Source: JAFDWI01 sp963764215
Lineage (GTDB): Bacteria > Actinomycetota > Acidimicrobiia > Acidimicrobiales > Iamiaceae
Direction: 5' to 3'
Length of the DNA: 64,000 nt
Assembly: GCA_963764215.1 (NCBI GenBank)
Contig: CAVXRS010000002.1
Location: 446,971-510,970, forward strand
Numbering within the stretch: position 1 is the stretch's first letter; every line of letters begins with the position of its first letter. This document shows positions 19,594 to 28,745 of this stretch, piece after piece. A model generated the notes under the pieces. It searched no databases. It had not been told where the DNA came from and was given only the letters and a program-made list of their open reading frames with translations. The position numbers and the translations under genes are program-made.

Positions 19594-21619
19594 CGAACTC
19601 CTCCTCGTTCAGGACCGGGACACCGTGACGTTCGGCCGCATCGAGCTTCGACTTTCCCGGGTCGTCCCCCACCACCAGCGCCACAGTCGACTTGGCCACG
19701 CTCGACGGGGACTTGCCACCACGGGCTTTGATCGCCGCGGCCGCCTCGTCCCGGGTGAACCCCTCCAGCGTTCCGGACACCACCACTGAACGTCCCTGGA
19801 GCACCGGCTCGACGTCGACGCCGGACACGCCGGCGGTGAAGGTGAGTCCTGCCGAACGGAGCCTTTCGACGAGCTCCCGATTCTCCGGGTCGTCGAACCA
19901 GCTGCGGACGCTGGCGGCGATGACGTCGCCCACGCCGTCCACCGCCGCCAGATCGTCGGTGGTCGCTTCGAGTATCCGGTCCATCGACGAGAAGTGGGCG
20001 ACCAACGCCTCGGCCGCCGCCGGACCGAGGTGTCGGATGTTCAACCCGACCAGCACCCGATCCAGCGGCCGGTTCCGGGAAGCGTCGATCGACTGCCGAA
20101 TCATCGCAATCGTGGACGCCCCGAACATCGTCCGGTCATCCGCGTCCTTCAACGTGGCCGCCACCTCCCAGTCGATCGAATAAATCCCACCGACATCGGT
20201 GAGCAGTCCCGCCTGCACCAGGCGGTCGATCCGCTGCGGCCCCAGACCCTCGATGTCGAGTGCCCCTCGGGAGACGAAGTGTTCGATCGCGCCGGCCTGC
20301 TGAAAAGGGCAGTGCGGGTCGACACAGCGGGTGTCCGCTTCACCCTCGGGCCGATCGAGCTTCGACCGGCGCGGGCACGGGCACCGTCGGGGAAACCGCC
20401 ATGGGGTCGTACCGGCGGGACGTTCAGAGAGCACGGGGCCCACCACCTCGGGAATCACGTCGCCGGCCCGACGCACGATCACCAGGTCACCGGGGCGCAC
20501 GTCCTTGAGCTTCACCTGATCGGCGTTGTGCAACGTGGCCCGGGACACCGTCGCCCCGCCGACGAAGACCGGCTCGAGCACGGCGAAGGGCGTCACCCTG
20601 CCGGTCCGGCCCACCGACACGTCGATTTCGTTGAGGTGGGTCGTGCGCTCCTCCGGCGGGAACTTGTACGCGATCGCCCAACGCGGTGCCCGGCTGGTCG
20701 ACCCCAGTTCTCTGCGCAGGGCGAGGTCGTCGACCTTGATCACGACACCGTCGATCTCGTAGTCGAGTTCGTGCCGTTGCTCCTGCCACTTCGCGCAGAA
20801 CGCGGCGACCGCATCGCGTCCCGTCGCCGTTTCGATGCGCGGGTTCACGGGAAAGCCGAATCCGCGGAGCACCTCGAGCATCTCGTGGTGCTCGGCCACG
20901 CCGATCTCCGCTGCGCCGATGCCGACCTGGTAGCTCCAGAACGACAGCCGCCGCGCCGCGGTGAGCGTGGGGTCCTTCTGCCTCAGCCCGCCCGCCGCGG
21001 TGTTGCGCGGGTTGACGAACGCCGCATCCCCGGCCGCGATCCGTTGCTCGTTGAGCTCGGCGAACACGCTGTGGCGCAGATAGACCTCACCGCGCACCTC
21101 CAAACGGTCGGGCGCCGACGCGGGGAGCTCCGCCGGGATGTCGGCGATCGTGCGGATGTTGTGGGTCACGTCCTCGCCGACGCGGCCGTCTCCTCTGGTG
21201 GCGGCCTGCACCAGGGAGCGGTCCTCGTAGGTCAGCGACACCGCGAGACCGTCGATCTTGAGCTCACAGACGAAATCCGGGGTCATTCCGGCGCGGGTCG
21301 AGAGTCGTTCCACCCAGGCGGTGAGCGCATCGGGGTCGAACACGTTGTCCAGCGACTCCATCCGAGACGCGTGCCGGACCTCGGCGAAGGCGGGACTGGG
21401 CGCGCCACCCACCCGTCGGGTCGGTGAATCCGGGGTGGCGAGGTCGGGGTGCTCGGCTTCGAGTCGACGCAACTCGGCGAAGAGTGCGTCATATTCCACG
21501 TCGGGGATCGTCGGGGCATCTCGCACGTAGTAGGCCTCGTCATGAACGCGAATCTGCTCTCGCAACGCTTCGATGCGATCCGCTGCACCTGCCAGGGTCG
21601 ACGACTCCGAAGGGTTCAC
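19553..21619 (-). CDS. ligA: NAD-dependent DNA ligase
   Basis: 688 residues from the GTG at 21619. I chose this start because TACCAT ends 6 nt before it; an in-frame ATG at 21646 is the alternative. Domain Ia has YYVRDAPTIPDVEYD. The nucleotidyl-transfer site is CELKIDGLAVSL, whose Lys is adenylated by NAD+. GEVYLRH and the OB fold (VSVGRTGRVTPFAVLEPV) follow. The zinc finger appears as C-P-C followed by a C-x4-C pair, so its first half is a little unusual. Helix-hairpin-helix motifs and a C-terminal BRCT domain (LQGRSVVVSGTLEGFTRDEA) complete it. It joins Okazaki fragments and repair nicks. Confidence 0.95.
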   Translation of the reverse strand: MNPSESSTLAGAADRIEALREQIRVHDEAYYVRDAPTIPDVEYDALFAELRRLEAEHPDLATPDSPTRRVGGAPSPAFAEVRHASRMESLDNVFDPDALTAWVERLSTRAGMTPDFVCELKIDGLAVSLTYEDRSLVQAATRGDGRVGEDVTHNIRTIADIPAELPASAPDRLEVRGEVYLRHSVFAELNEQRIAAGDAAFVNPRNTAAGGLRQKDPTLTAARRLSFWSYQVGIGAAEIGVAEHHEMLEVLRGFGFPVNPRIETATGRDAVAAFCAKWQEQRHELDYEIDGVVIKVDDLALRRELGSTSRAPRWAIAYKFPPEERTTHLNEIDVSVGRTGRVTPFAVLEPVFVGGATVSRATLHNADQVKLKDVRPGDLVIVRRAGDVIPEVVGPVLSERPAGTTPWRFPRRCPCPRRSKLDRPEGEADTRCVDPHCPFQQAGAIEHFVSRGALDIEGLGPQRIDRLVQAGLLTDVGGIYSIDWEVAATLKDADDRTMFGASTIAMIRQSIDASRNRPLDRVLVGLNIRHLGPAAAEALVAHFSSMDRILEATTDDLAAVDGVGDVIAASVRSWFDDPENRELVERLRSAGLTFTAGVSGVDVEPVLQGRSVVVSGTLEGFTRDEAAAAIKARGGKSPSSVAKSTVALVVGDDPGKSKLDAAERHGVPVLNEEEFVRLLETGDLPEDR

Positions 21620-21625
21620 GTCCTC

Positions 21626-21631
21626 ATGGTA
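21626..21631 (-). promoter_or_regulatory. -10 element of ligA
   Basis: TACCAT on the minus strand ends 6 nt before the GTG at 21619, supporting the shorter ligA start. Confidence 0.45.
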
Positions 21632-21769
21632 CCCACCCGCCGACATGCTGTTGCGGGCACGAAAATGCAAGAGGATACCCTGGAGGCTCACACCGATCGG
21701 GGATCTTCCGATAGAAGGAGGGTGGAACCCGATTTCGCAGCTCAGGCCCCACCGGAGGGGACCTCATCC

Positions 21770-23412
21770 ATGAATGGCACACTCGAGGACACGACTCCCG
21801 CCGGAGTACTTCAGGTCCTTTCGTCACAGCGCAAGACCGGAGCGGTTCGCTTTCTGGGTGAAAGCGGCTGCACGGTCTACCTGCACGAGGGACAGCTCTA
21901 CTTCGCCGAGGCGGCCGAGACCGCCGAGGATCTCGCCGTGGCGCTGGTACGCCCGGGGCGCTTGAGCGCCGAGGAGTGGGACCGGTGCACCGAAACCGGC
22001 TACCCCACCCAGACCGTGGGAGAGGAGCTGATCGACACGGGCTCGATCACCCGCGATCTCCTCGCGTCGGTCGTGCTCTCGGTGATCTACGACCCGCTCA
22101 TCCAACTGTTCCGGGCCCCCGAGGGCGACTACGAGTTCGCGCCCGACGTCGTGCACTGGATCGGCCCGTATCGGACGTTCAGCATCGCCGCGATCGTCTC
22201 CGAGGTGCGCCGCAGAACGCGCGAAGCCGACGAGATGGCGCCGTTGGTGCCGTCGCTGGACGCCGTGGTGCGCTCGGCGCGCACGCTTCCCAGCAACCGG
22301 GGCAGCGTGAACCTCAAACGCGACGACTGGGAGGTCGTCGTGGCGGCGTCGACGGGTCTGACCGTCAACGAACTCGCCGTCGAGCTCGGTCGAGGTCGCT
22401 GGTCGACCGCACGGCTGGTGTATCGCCTGGCCGGCGCCGACCTGTTGATGGTCACTGCCGAGGACGACGGGTACTTCGAGCCGTCGGCCGGTCTCACCGA
22501 ACCCGACCTTGCGGCCGGGCCGTCGACGTTCGCACCGAACGATGGCCCGCCACCTCTGGATGTCGGTGCCTTCGCACCCGCTGAGGCGGATTCGGACGAA
22601 TCGGACCCCTGGGCCCTTCCGGACGATTCGACCGGTGGAGGCTGGCAACCGAAGTCACCCCCGCGACCGACAGCGCCACCGACCCGTGGGCCGCCCCGGT
22701 TTCCGAGCCCTCGGCCGACGACTGGGCGGCTCCGATCGTCGACGACGACACCGGTGACGACCACGCTGTCGAGACCTCCTTCGACGAGTTCGTGACCTCG
22801 ACCGACGAGCCCGATTCGGGCGATCTCTCGGACTGGGGAGCGAGCACACTGACTGCGGTTCCCGACCTCGACGAGGGCTCCGGGGGCCAGGACGACTCCT
22901 CCCAGCAGAGCGTCGAAGGGGACTTCGAAGCCCCCGCGCTGCACCCCGACATCGCCAAGGCCCTCGCAGAATCGACGTACGCGGACTCCGCGACGGCGAT
23001 CAACGCCATGGCCGCACGACTCGGCGCCTCCGAAGGTGACGACGAGGACGACTGGGACACCGGTGCGGGCGAAGCCGGCGCGGGCGATTCGTTCTGGTCC
23101 GAGGGTGGCGACGGCGAATCGGGCGAGAAGTTCGACTTCATCTGGGAGCCGGCGGTGTGGGACACGGGTGTCGAATCCGCCCCCCTCCCCCAGCGTGAAC
23201 ACGCCGCACCCGAGGACGGGCCTGCCGAGCGTCAGCCCGGTGCCGCCGATCCGGCCTGGCTGAACAGTCTCTACACCCAGTTCATGCCGGGCGAAGGAGG
23301 ATCGGGCGCCGCTCCGACGGGCGCCGAGGCCCCCAAGGAAGCCGCCGACCCCGGAGCCGCTCCCAAGCAGCGCACCCTCAAGCGGCTCATGTCCGCGATC
23401 AAACGTCTCTGA
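21770..23412 (+). CDS. DUF4388 (PATAN)-domain protein with long acidic tail, frameshifted
   Basis: The first 100 residues (GVLQVLSSQRKTGAVRFLGE, then VYLHEGQLYFAEA) form a DUF4388 domain, which occurs in bacterial regulatory and motility-linked proteins. A winged-helix-like region follows (LTVNELAVELGRGRWSTARLVYRL). The remaining half is acidic and low-complexity, repeating D-x-W-A/D-D-W and Ser/Glu/Asp-rich motifs, and ends in a basic helix (QRTLKRLMSAIKRL). The frame slips once near 22640, where the frame 2 tail joins the frame 1 continuation. The ATG lies about 11 nt after GGAGGGG. Function unknown; a scaffold or regulator role is an inference. Confidence 0.7.
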
Positions 23413-23425
23413 CCGACCGCTCGCC

Positions 23426-24463
23426 TCAAGCGCCCACCGAGAGCTTCACGCTCACCGCCTGTTCCTGCAGGGAGGCGGCGACCAGGGTGCAGAGTTCCAA
23501 CACGTGCTCGGCCTGATCGATGCCGTGCTCTGCGAGCCCGCAGTGCGGGGTGATCAGTGAGCGGCGCCTGATCAGCACCGGATCGGCGCCCTGCTGCACC
23601 AACTCGCACCATTGCGACGACAAGGTCTTCCAGTACAGGCCCGCGTGCTCGCCCACCGGCGCGCTCGTGGGCACCGCACCCCACGCGAACCAACCACCAC
23701 AATCGAGGAACTGCGATGCCACCCCGACCGAGCGGCCGAGCTGGGCACCCACCGGCAGCGACAGCACCCGTGGGCCGGCCGCGAGGATGACGGGCCAGTC
23801 GGCTTCTCCACAACAGTGCAGTCCGGTGACCGCGTCGGACTCGATGACCGCCAACGTGGCAGACACCAGGTCGATGATGTCGTCGGTCTGCAGTGGAAAA
23901 CCGGTCTGAGCGGTTCCCACCAGAGCGGGCTCGTTCAAGAACGCGACCACCCGGGCGTCCGGGAGTGCCGAACCGATCTTCGCCACGATCGCCCGCGCCC
24001 GTTGCCCGACCACCCCTTCGGCAATGCGAAAGGCCACGGACTCGGACACACCGTGCATGGTGAGGGCCAGCCCCACCGTGACCGGACCGGCCAACTGGGT
24101 CTTCACCGGACCGGTTCTCCCGGCTGCCGCGTCCAGAAACGTCCGCAGCCCGACGAATGGCTCACCGTCGAGTCCGTCGTCGGCCAGCGGCGCATCCGGA
24201 TCGATCGCCGACAGGTCGACCTCGATCGCGCCGGACTCGTCGATGGTGACCCCCGCCGCGCCCCAGAGCGCCTGCTGCAGGATGCCTTCGAGTGGGGAAC
24301 GTCGCGGCAGGCTCGGAGTCGCCGGCAGCTGCGGTTGCATCCGGAGGACGAGCTCCGCAGCCGCCACCGGATCGCGGTGCGGGAGCGCGCCGATCGCGGT
24401 CATCCAGCCCGGCGCGAACGGGAGATCCCCGTCGACGGTGCCTTCCGATGGTGAGTCGATCAT
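23426..24463 (-). CDS. MetE/UROD-superfamily methyltransferase-like protein
   Basis: 345 residues with the fold signature of the C-terminal half of cobalamin-independent methionine synthase: GALPHRD near the start, KTQLAGPVTVGLAL, FLNEPAL, LHCCGEADWP and ITPHCGLAEHG. The Cys/His in LHCCG and TPHCG are placed as the zinc ligands of such methyltransferases. It lacks the N-terminal half of full MetE, so methionine synthesis from methyltetrahydrofolate cannot be assumed. The start is the ATG at 24463; an ATG at 24490 is also in frame. Its end is 13 bp from the opposing DUF4388 gene. Confidence 0.72.
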   Translation of the reverse strand: MIDSPSEGTVDGDLPFAPGWMTAIGALPHRDPVAAAELVLRMQPQLPATPSLPRRSPLEGILQQALWGAAGVTIDESGAIEVDLSAIDPDAPLADDGLDGEPFVGLRTFLDAAAGRTGPVKTQLAGPVTVGLALTMHGVSESVAFRIAEGVVGQRARAIVAKIGSALPDARVVAFLNEPALVGTAQTGFPLQTDDIIDLVSATLAVIESDAVTGLHCCGEADWPVILAAGPRVLSLPVGAQLGRSVGVASQFLDCGGWFAWGAVPTSAPVGEHAGLYWKTLSSQWCELVQQGADPVLIRRRSLITPHCGLAEHGIDQAEHVLELCTLVAASLQEQAVSVKLSVGA

Positions 24464-24534
24464 CCCGTTGCGCCCCTGTCTGCCATCCATACGGATTAGC
24501 CACCCGAGCACTCCGCGGACAAATCTCTGTATCG

Positions 24535-25476
24535 ATGAAGCGCAAGCTGCCCTACGTTCTCGTCGTCGCCTGGTTGGTGGTGGCCGGGTTCGGTGCTGCA
24601 GCACTCGCCGGCTCGCTCGCGGGTCGCCGCCATGCGCTGGTGCTGACCGCTTCGATCGAAGGATGGACGGTGTGGGCGGCGATCTGGTGCGCACTGCTCG
24701 TCCCGCGGACGTCGACGTTGACCGTCGCACGGATCGGCGTTCCCGCCACGCTGGGAGTTGCCGTCGTCGCGGCGGCCACAGGAGGTGCACCGGCGTACTC
24801 GGCGGGCTTCGTCGCCGCTTCCCTCGTCGCACTGGGCGCGCTCGCCCACCCGCGCACGATCGACGCGTTCGTCGACGGATCGTCCTATGGACCGGAACGC
24901 CGGTTCGGTCTCCGCACGCCACCGGCCCTGGCGCTGATCGCGCTCCCCCTGACCTGGCCGATCGCGGTGGCGGTCCTCGCGGTCCCGCTCCTGGCCGCCG
25001 CCCGACTGTGGATCGCCGCGCTCGTGGTCAGCGCCGTCTGGGCCGCCGGTGCCCGCTGGGCGATCCGTTCACTGCATCTTCCGGCACGACGCTGGGTCGT
25101 GTTCGTCCCGGCCGGCATGGTGCTGAACGATCCTCTGACCCTCGTCGACGCGGTGCTCCTCCCCCGTCGGGAGATCGCCGGGCTCGGGCCTGCCTTCGCC
25201 GGATCGGATGCGACCGATCTCTCCCGCGGCGCACTCGGGCTGGTGCTCCAGATCGATCTCACCGAGCCGTTCGAGGTTCCCCTGCGCATCGGCCGCAGGC
25301 GAGAGAGCGAGACGATCTCCACCGATCGGATCATGTTCGCCGTGCTGCGGCCGGGCGCGCTCCTGGAGTCCGCAGCCGGCCACCGGGTCCGCGTCGGCGC
25401 AACCCGACCCGACCGCGAAGTCGACGAGGAGACTCAGACGGCGGTGCCGCTCCCCACCACGAGGTCACCGCGGTAG
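24535..25476 (+). CDS. multi-pass membrane protein, unknown function
   Basis: 313 residues. Five or six hydrophobic segments fill the first 185 residues. A region of about 130 residues follows that begins RRWVVFVPAGMVLNDPLTL and contains EIAGLGPAF and IDLTEPFEVPLRI, then ends in an acidic, Thr-rich tail. The second part could be a soluble PH-like domain. No family recognised. The last 43 bp overlap mnmA on the other strand. Confidence 0.7.
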   Translation: MKRKLPYVLVVAWLVVAGFGAAALAGSLAGRRHALVLTASIEGWTVWAAIWCALLVPRTSTLTVARIGVPATLGVAVVAAATGGAPAYSAGFVAASLVALGALAHPRTIDAFVDGSSYGPERRFGLRTPPALALIALPLTWPIAVAVLAVPLLAAARLWIAALVVSAVWAAGARWAIRSLHLPARRWVVFVPAGMVLNDPLTLVDAVLLPRREIAGLGPAFAGSDATDLSRGALGLVLQIDLTEPFEVPLRIGRRRESETISTDRIMFAVLRPGALLESAAGHRVRVGATRPDREVDEETQTAVPLPTTRSPR

Positions 25477-26489
25477 AAGGCGATCGTCTGCCCCGGAGCG
25501 ACCCGGGTCTGGGGAGCGACCCAGCGCAGCGTCGCCGTCCCTTCGTCGTCCGGGTCGACCTCGGCCGGGGTGGCCGCACCGTGCGCACTTCTCTGGGCCT
25601 CGACAGGCCCCCATGCCGGTTCGCCCGACCAGGTCACATCCGTGACGGTCGACGATTCGACGTACAGCCCCTCCCGATCACCCACGGTGACGGTCCGTCG
25701 TTGCACGTCGGTGTCGAGCACGTAACGCGGCGCCGTTCCGCCCGCCAGATGCAGTCCGCGCCGTTGGCCGATCGTCACCAACTCGACCGCCGCCACCGAG
25801 CCCAGCTCGTTGCCCTGCCGGTCCACGACGCGTCCCGGCGTGAGTTCGACACGCTCCCGAAGAAAACCGCCACGACCCCGGGTCGAGGTGATGAAGCACA
25901 CGTCCTGGCTGTCGGGCTTCTCCGCGGTCACCAGGTCGAGATCCCGTGCGATCGCACGGACCTGCTCCTTGGTGATCTCCCCCACCGGAAGCTCGAGACC
26001 CTCCAGATGCGGCTGATCGAGCATCGCCAGCACGTAGGACTGGTCCTTCGCGGCGTCGACGCCACGTGCGATGCGTCGGGTGACCCCGTCGGCGTCGGTC
26101 ACGACCCGGGCGTGGTGACCGGTCGCCAGACGCGTGAACCCCAGTGCCTTCGCCCGTTCTGCGAGCCGTTCGAACTTGATGTGCCGGTTGCACTCGATAC
26201 AGGGGTTCGGGGTTCGCCCGGCGGCGTGCGCGGAGACGTACGGCTCGACCACCCGCGCCGCGAAGTCCTCGGCGAAGTTGAACGTGTGGTGTTCGATCCC
26301 CAGCCGATCGGCCACACGGCGGGCGTCGTCGACGTCCGCGATCGAACAACACCCGCTGTCGGATGGGCCGCCCCAGAGCTTCAGCGTCACGCCCACGACG
26401 TCGTGGCCTGCCTCGAGCAGCAGCGCCGCGGCCACCGAGGAGTCCACCCCGCCGGACATCGCCACCATGACCCGCGCCGCTCGACTCAT
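25434..26489 (-). CDS. mnmA: tRNA-specific 2-thiouridylase MnmA
   Basis: 351 residues. The PP-loop is AMSGGVDSSVAAALL. The first catalytic Cys lies in TPNPCIECNRHIKF and the second in SQDVCFI, and GQRRGLHL is conserved. It thiolates U34 of Lys, Glu and Gln tRNAs using sulfur relayed from a cysteine desulfurase. The gene immediately upstream encodes such a desulfurase and overlaps it by 4 bp (26486-26489), so donor and user are made together. Confidence 0.96.
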   Translation of the reverse strand: MSRAARVMVAMSGGVDSSVAAALLLEAGHDVVGVTLKLWGGPSDSGCCSIADVDDARRVADRLGIEHHTFNFAEDFAARVVEPYVSAHAAGRTPNPCIECNRHIKFERLAERAKALGFTRLATGHHARVVTDADGVTRRIARGVDAAKDQSYVLAMLDQPHLEGLELPVGEITKEQVRAIARDLDLVTAEKPDSQDVCFITSTRGRGGFLRERVELTPGRVVDRQGNELGSVAAVELVTIGQRRGLHLAGGTAPRYVLDTDVQRRTVTVGDREGLYVESSTVTDVTWSGEPAWGPVEAQRSAHGAATPAEVDPDDEGTATLRWVAPQTRVAPGQTIAFYRGDLVVGSGTAV

Positions 26490-27646
26490 GCGGCCCTCGC
26501 CGAACGCAAGGTCCCGATCGAATCGACGACCACGTCGATCGCGAAGTCGATCTCCTCGGTCGTGGTCGTCCGACCGACCGAGAGACGCAACGCCCCTCCG
26601 GCGAACTCGTCCGGCACGTCCATCGCCGCGAGCACGTGGGACGGTTCGAGGGCACCCGCGGCGCAGGCGGATCCCGCCGACGCGGCCACGCCGGCCTCGT
26701 CCAGCAGGAACAGCAGGGCTTCGGACTCGACCCCCGACGCGCACAGTTGCACCGTCCCGCCGACCAGGCCGTCGCGGGCGGCGGTCGTTGGACACGCCGG
26801 CTCGATCACCTCGGCGCAGCGCCGCAAGATGCCCTCGGCGAGGCGGTCGCGCAGCTCCGCCACGCGGGCGCCGACCGCTGCGCGCTCCTCGGCGGCGAGG
26901 GCGACGGCACGGGCGAGCGCCACGGCGCCGACCACATTCGGCGTGCCGCTTCGCCGCTCGCGTTCCTGACCGCCGCCGCGCAGGCGCGGCGAGAGGGGAA
27001 CTCCGTCGCGCACCACGAGCGCGCCCACGCCGACCGGTGCCCCCAGTTTGTGTCCGCTGATCGACACCAGGTCCGCCACCCGCGTTTCCTCCGCGAGGTC
27101 GAGCCAGGGCGCGGCCTGGACGGCATCGGTGTGCAGCGGTGCGCCCGGAGCAATGGCCCCGACCAGTTCCGCCACGTCATCGAGGGGCTGGCGTACCCCG
27201 TTCTCGTTGTTGACGGCCATGACCGAGACCAGTGCGACACCTTCGGTGTCCCGCGCGTGGACCAACCGGCGCTCCAGGTCCTCGAGATCCACACGTCCCT
27301 GCCGGTCGACCGCGACGAGGGAACCGTCCCGCTGGACGACCGGGGCGCGGACGGCGTCGTGTTCGACCGCGCTGCACAGCAGGACACCGGGCCGGGCGGC
27401 GGCGACACCGTTGACGGCCAGATCGTCGGCCTCGGTTCCTCCCGAGGTGAACACGACTTCTCCCGGCCGCGCGCCCAGATGCGAGGCCAGCTCTTCACGG
27501 GCGTCGTCGAGCACCCGGCGGGCCCGGCGACCGGCGCGGTGCCGCGACGACGGATTCAGCGGGCCGAAGTCCGCCACGCGGGCCATCTCGGCGACCACTT
27601 CGTCGCGCCGCGGAGTGGTCGCCGCATGATCGAGATACACGTGCAT
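26486..27646 (-). CDS. cysteine desulfurase (IscS/NifS family)
   Basis: 386 residues from the ATG at 27646, chosen because TAGCGT ends 7 nt before it. It opens VYLDHAATTP. FTSGGTEADDLAV is the cofactor-binding segment, the PLP Lys is in SISGHKLGAP, and the persulfide Cys is in SAGSACAAG. It supplies sulfur, most directly to MnmA encoded next to it, and perhaps to Fe-S assembly as well. No isc or suf genes are adjacent, which favours the tRNA role. Confidence 0.92.
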   Translation of the reverse strand: MHVYLDHAATTPRRDEVVAEMARVADFGPLNPSSRHRAGRRARRVLDDAREELASHLGARPGEVVFTSGGTEADDLAVNGVAAARPGVLLCSAVEHDAVRAPVVQRDGSLVAVDRQGRVDLEDLERRLVHARDTEGVALVSVMAVNNENGVRQPLDDVAELVGAIAPGAPLHTDAVQAAPWLDLAEETRVADLVSISGHKLGAPVGVGALVVRDGVPLSPRLRGGGQERERRSGTPNVVGAVALARAVALAAEERAAVGARVAELRDRLAEGILRRCAEVIEPACPTTAARDGLVGGTVQLCASGVESEALLFLLDEAGVAASAGSACAAGALEPSHVLAAMDVPDEFAGGALRLSVGRTTTTEEIDFAIDVVVDSIGTLRSARAA

Positions 27647-27653
27647 CCGGCTC

Positions 27654-27659
27654 ACGCTA
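27654..27659 (-). promoter_or_regulatory. -10 element of the desulfurase-mnmA operon
   Basis: TAGCGT on the minus strand, 7 nt before the ATG at 27646, with no ribosome binding site. Confidence 0.5.
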
Positions 27660-27677
27660 CCGCCGGGTCCGGCATAC

Positions 27678-27707
27678 TTCGAGATCGGCTCCTCCGGGTT
27701 CTAGTAT
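27678..27707 (+). promoter_or_regulatory. promoter ahead of the galT leader ORF
   Basis: TTCGAG (27678-27683) and TAGTAT (27702-27707) are 18 bp apart. The hexamer ends 6 nt before a GTG that opens a mini-ORF, 39 bp before galT. Confidence 0.45.
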
Positions 27708-27713
27708 GAAGTC

Positions 27714-27740
27714 GTGGACCTGGATCTCCCCGCCGTCTGA
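27714..27740 (+). CDS. 8-residue leader peptide candidate upstream of galT
   Basis: GTG GAC CTG GAT CTC CCC GCC GTC TGA would encode MDLDLPAV. The GTG sits at the spacing used by leaderless starts in this window, and the stop ends 5 nt before the galT GTG, out of frame with it. galT has no recognisable ribosome binding site, so its translation may depend on ribosomes finishing this mini-ORF. This is an inference from spacing alone. Confidence 0.3.
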   Translation: MDLDLPAV

Positions 27741-27745
27741 CGCCG

Positions 27746-28714
27746 GTGAGCGAACTTCGACTGAATCCTCTGACCGGGCGGTGGGTGACGATCGCCGCCG
27801 AGCGGGCAACGCGGCCCGACGAGTTTCCCGCGACCCGGCTCGCGGTCGAAGCGGACCCGACCCGACCCTGTCCGTTCTGTCCCGGACACGAAGAGGACAC
27901 CCCGTCGGCGCTGGTGACCTACGGGGAGGACGCCGCCTGGCGGGTCCGGGTCGTGCCGAACCGGTATCCCGCCTTCTCGGGAAGCGAACCCCTGGCCGTC
28001 CAGAACCTGGGCCCGCTGTTCCGTCGTGCCGACGCGACCGGGATCCACGAAGTCCTGGTGTTGACCCCGGACCACACCACGAGTTTCGCCGACCTGCCCG
28101 ATGACCAGGTCGCCCTGGTCATGACCACCATCCGGGACCGGTTGGCCGCGCACGCCGACCTGCCGCAGGTGCGCTACAGCCAGGCCATCGTGAACTATGG
28201 ACGCGAGGCGGGAGCGTCGCTGCGGCATCCTCACGGTCAACTGCTGGGCATCCCGTTCGTGCCCGGGGAGGTGGCCGACGAGGAGTCGGGATTCCGCCGT
28301 TTCGGCGCAACCTGTGCCCTGTGCTCGCTGATCGAGGCCGAGACCGATGCCGCCCATCGCATCGTGCACGAAGACGACTCGACGATGGTGATCTGCCCAT
28401 TCTGGTCGGGTGTGCCCTATGAGATGCTCGTGATCCCCAAGGCCCATGAGGGCCATCTCCCCGACGCGACCGACGCGACGCTCGCCGGGGTCGGCGTCGC
28501 GGTTCGCGACGCGCTCGGAGCCCTCCGCTCGAGTGTCGGAGATCTCGCCTACAACCTGGTCGTCCACACGTTGCCCCACGCGCACGATTCGCTGTACCAC
28601 TGGCACATCCACCTGGTGCCCCGGGTGGCGAGCGTCGTCGGCTTCGAACAGGGCACCGGCGTGCTCATCAACATCGTCGCGCCCGAAGCCGCGGCCGAGC
28701 TCCTGGCCCACTGA
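27746..28714 (+). CDS. galT: galactose-1-phosphate uridylyltransferase
   Basis: 322 residues, GTG start. The zinc-site Cys pair is CPFCPGHE with a second CALC later, and the active-site motif is ASLRHPHGQL, whose second His carries the uridylyl group. A C-terminal HIT-like half contains WHIHLVPR. It converts galactose-1-phosphate and UDP-glucose to UDP-galactose and glucose-1-phosphate, or is a close ADP-sugar relative. No galK or galE is adjacent. Confidence 0.9.
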   Translation: MSELRLNPLTGRWVTIAAERATRPDEFPATRLAVEADPTRPCPFCPGHEEDTPSALVTYGEDAAWRVRVVPNRYPAFSGSEPLAVQNLGPLFRRADATGIHEVLVLTPDHTTSFADLPDDQVALVMTTIRDRLAAHADLPQVRYSQAIVNYGREAGASLRHPHGQLLGIPFVPGEVADEESGFRRFGATCALCSLIEAETDAAHRIVHEDDSTMVICPFWSGVPYEMLVIPKAHEGHLPDATDATLAGVGVAVRDALGALRSSVGDLAYNLVVHTLPHAHDSLYHWHIHLVPRVASVVGFEQGTGVLINIVAPEAAAELLAH

Positions 28715-28745
28715 CCGGCGCGACCCGGCTTCGAATCAGCCGGTC
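28713..28745. terminator. weak hairpin between convergent galT and rhomboid genes
   Basis: GACCGGC and GCCGGTC can pair as a 7-bp stem across a 19-nt loop that spans both stop codons. There is no U-tract on either strand, so termination here is only a possibility. Confidence 0.25.

Noticed and set aside
24024..26969. A 981-codon plus-strand frame across the MetE-like, membrane, mnmA and desulfurase genes
   Set aside because: It lies antisense or out of frame to four supported genes and has an Arg/Pro/His-rich shadow composition.
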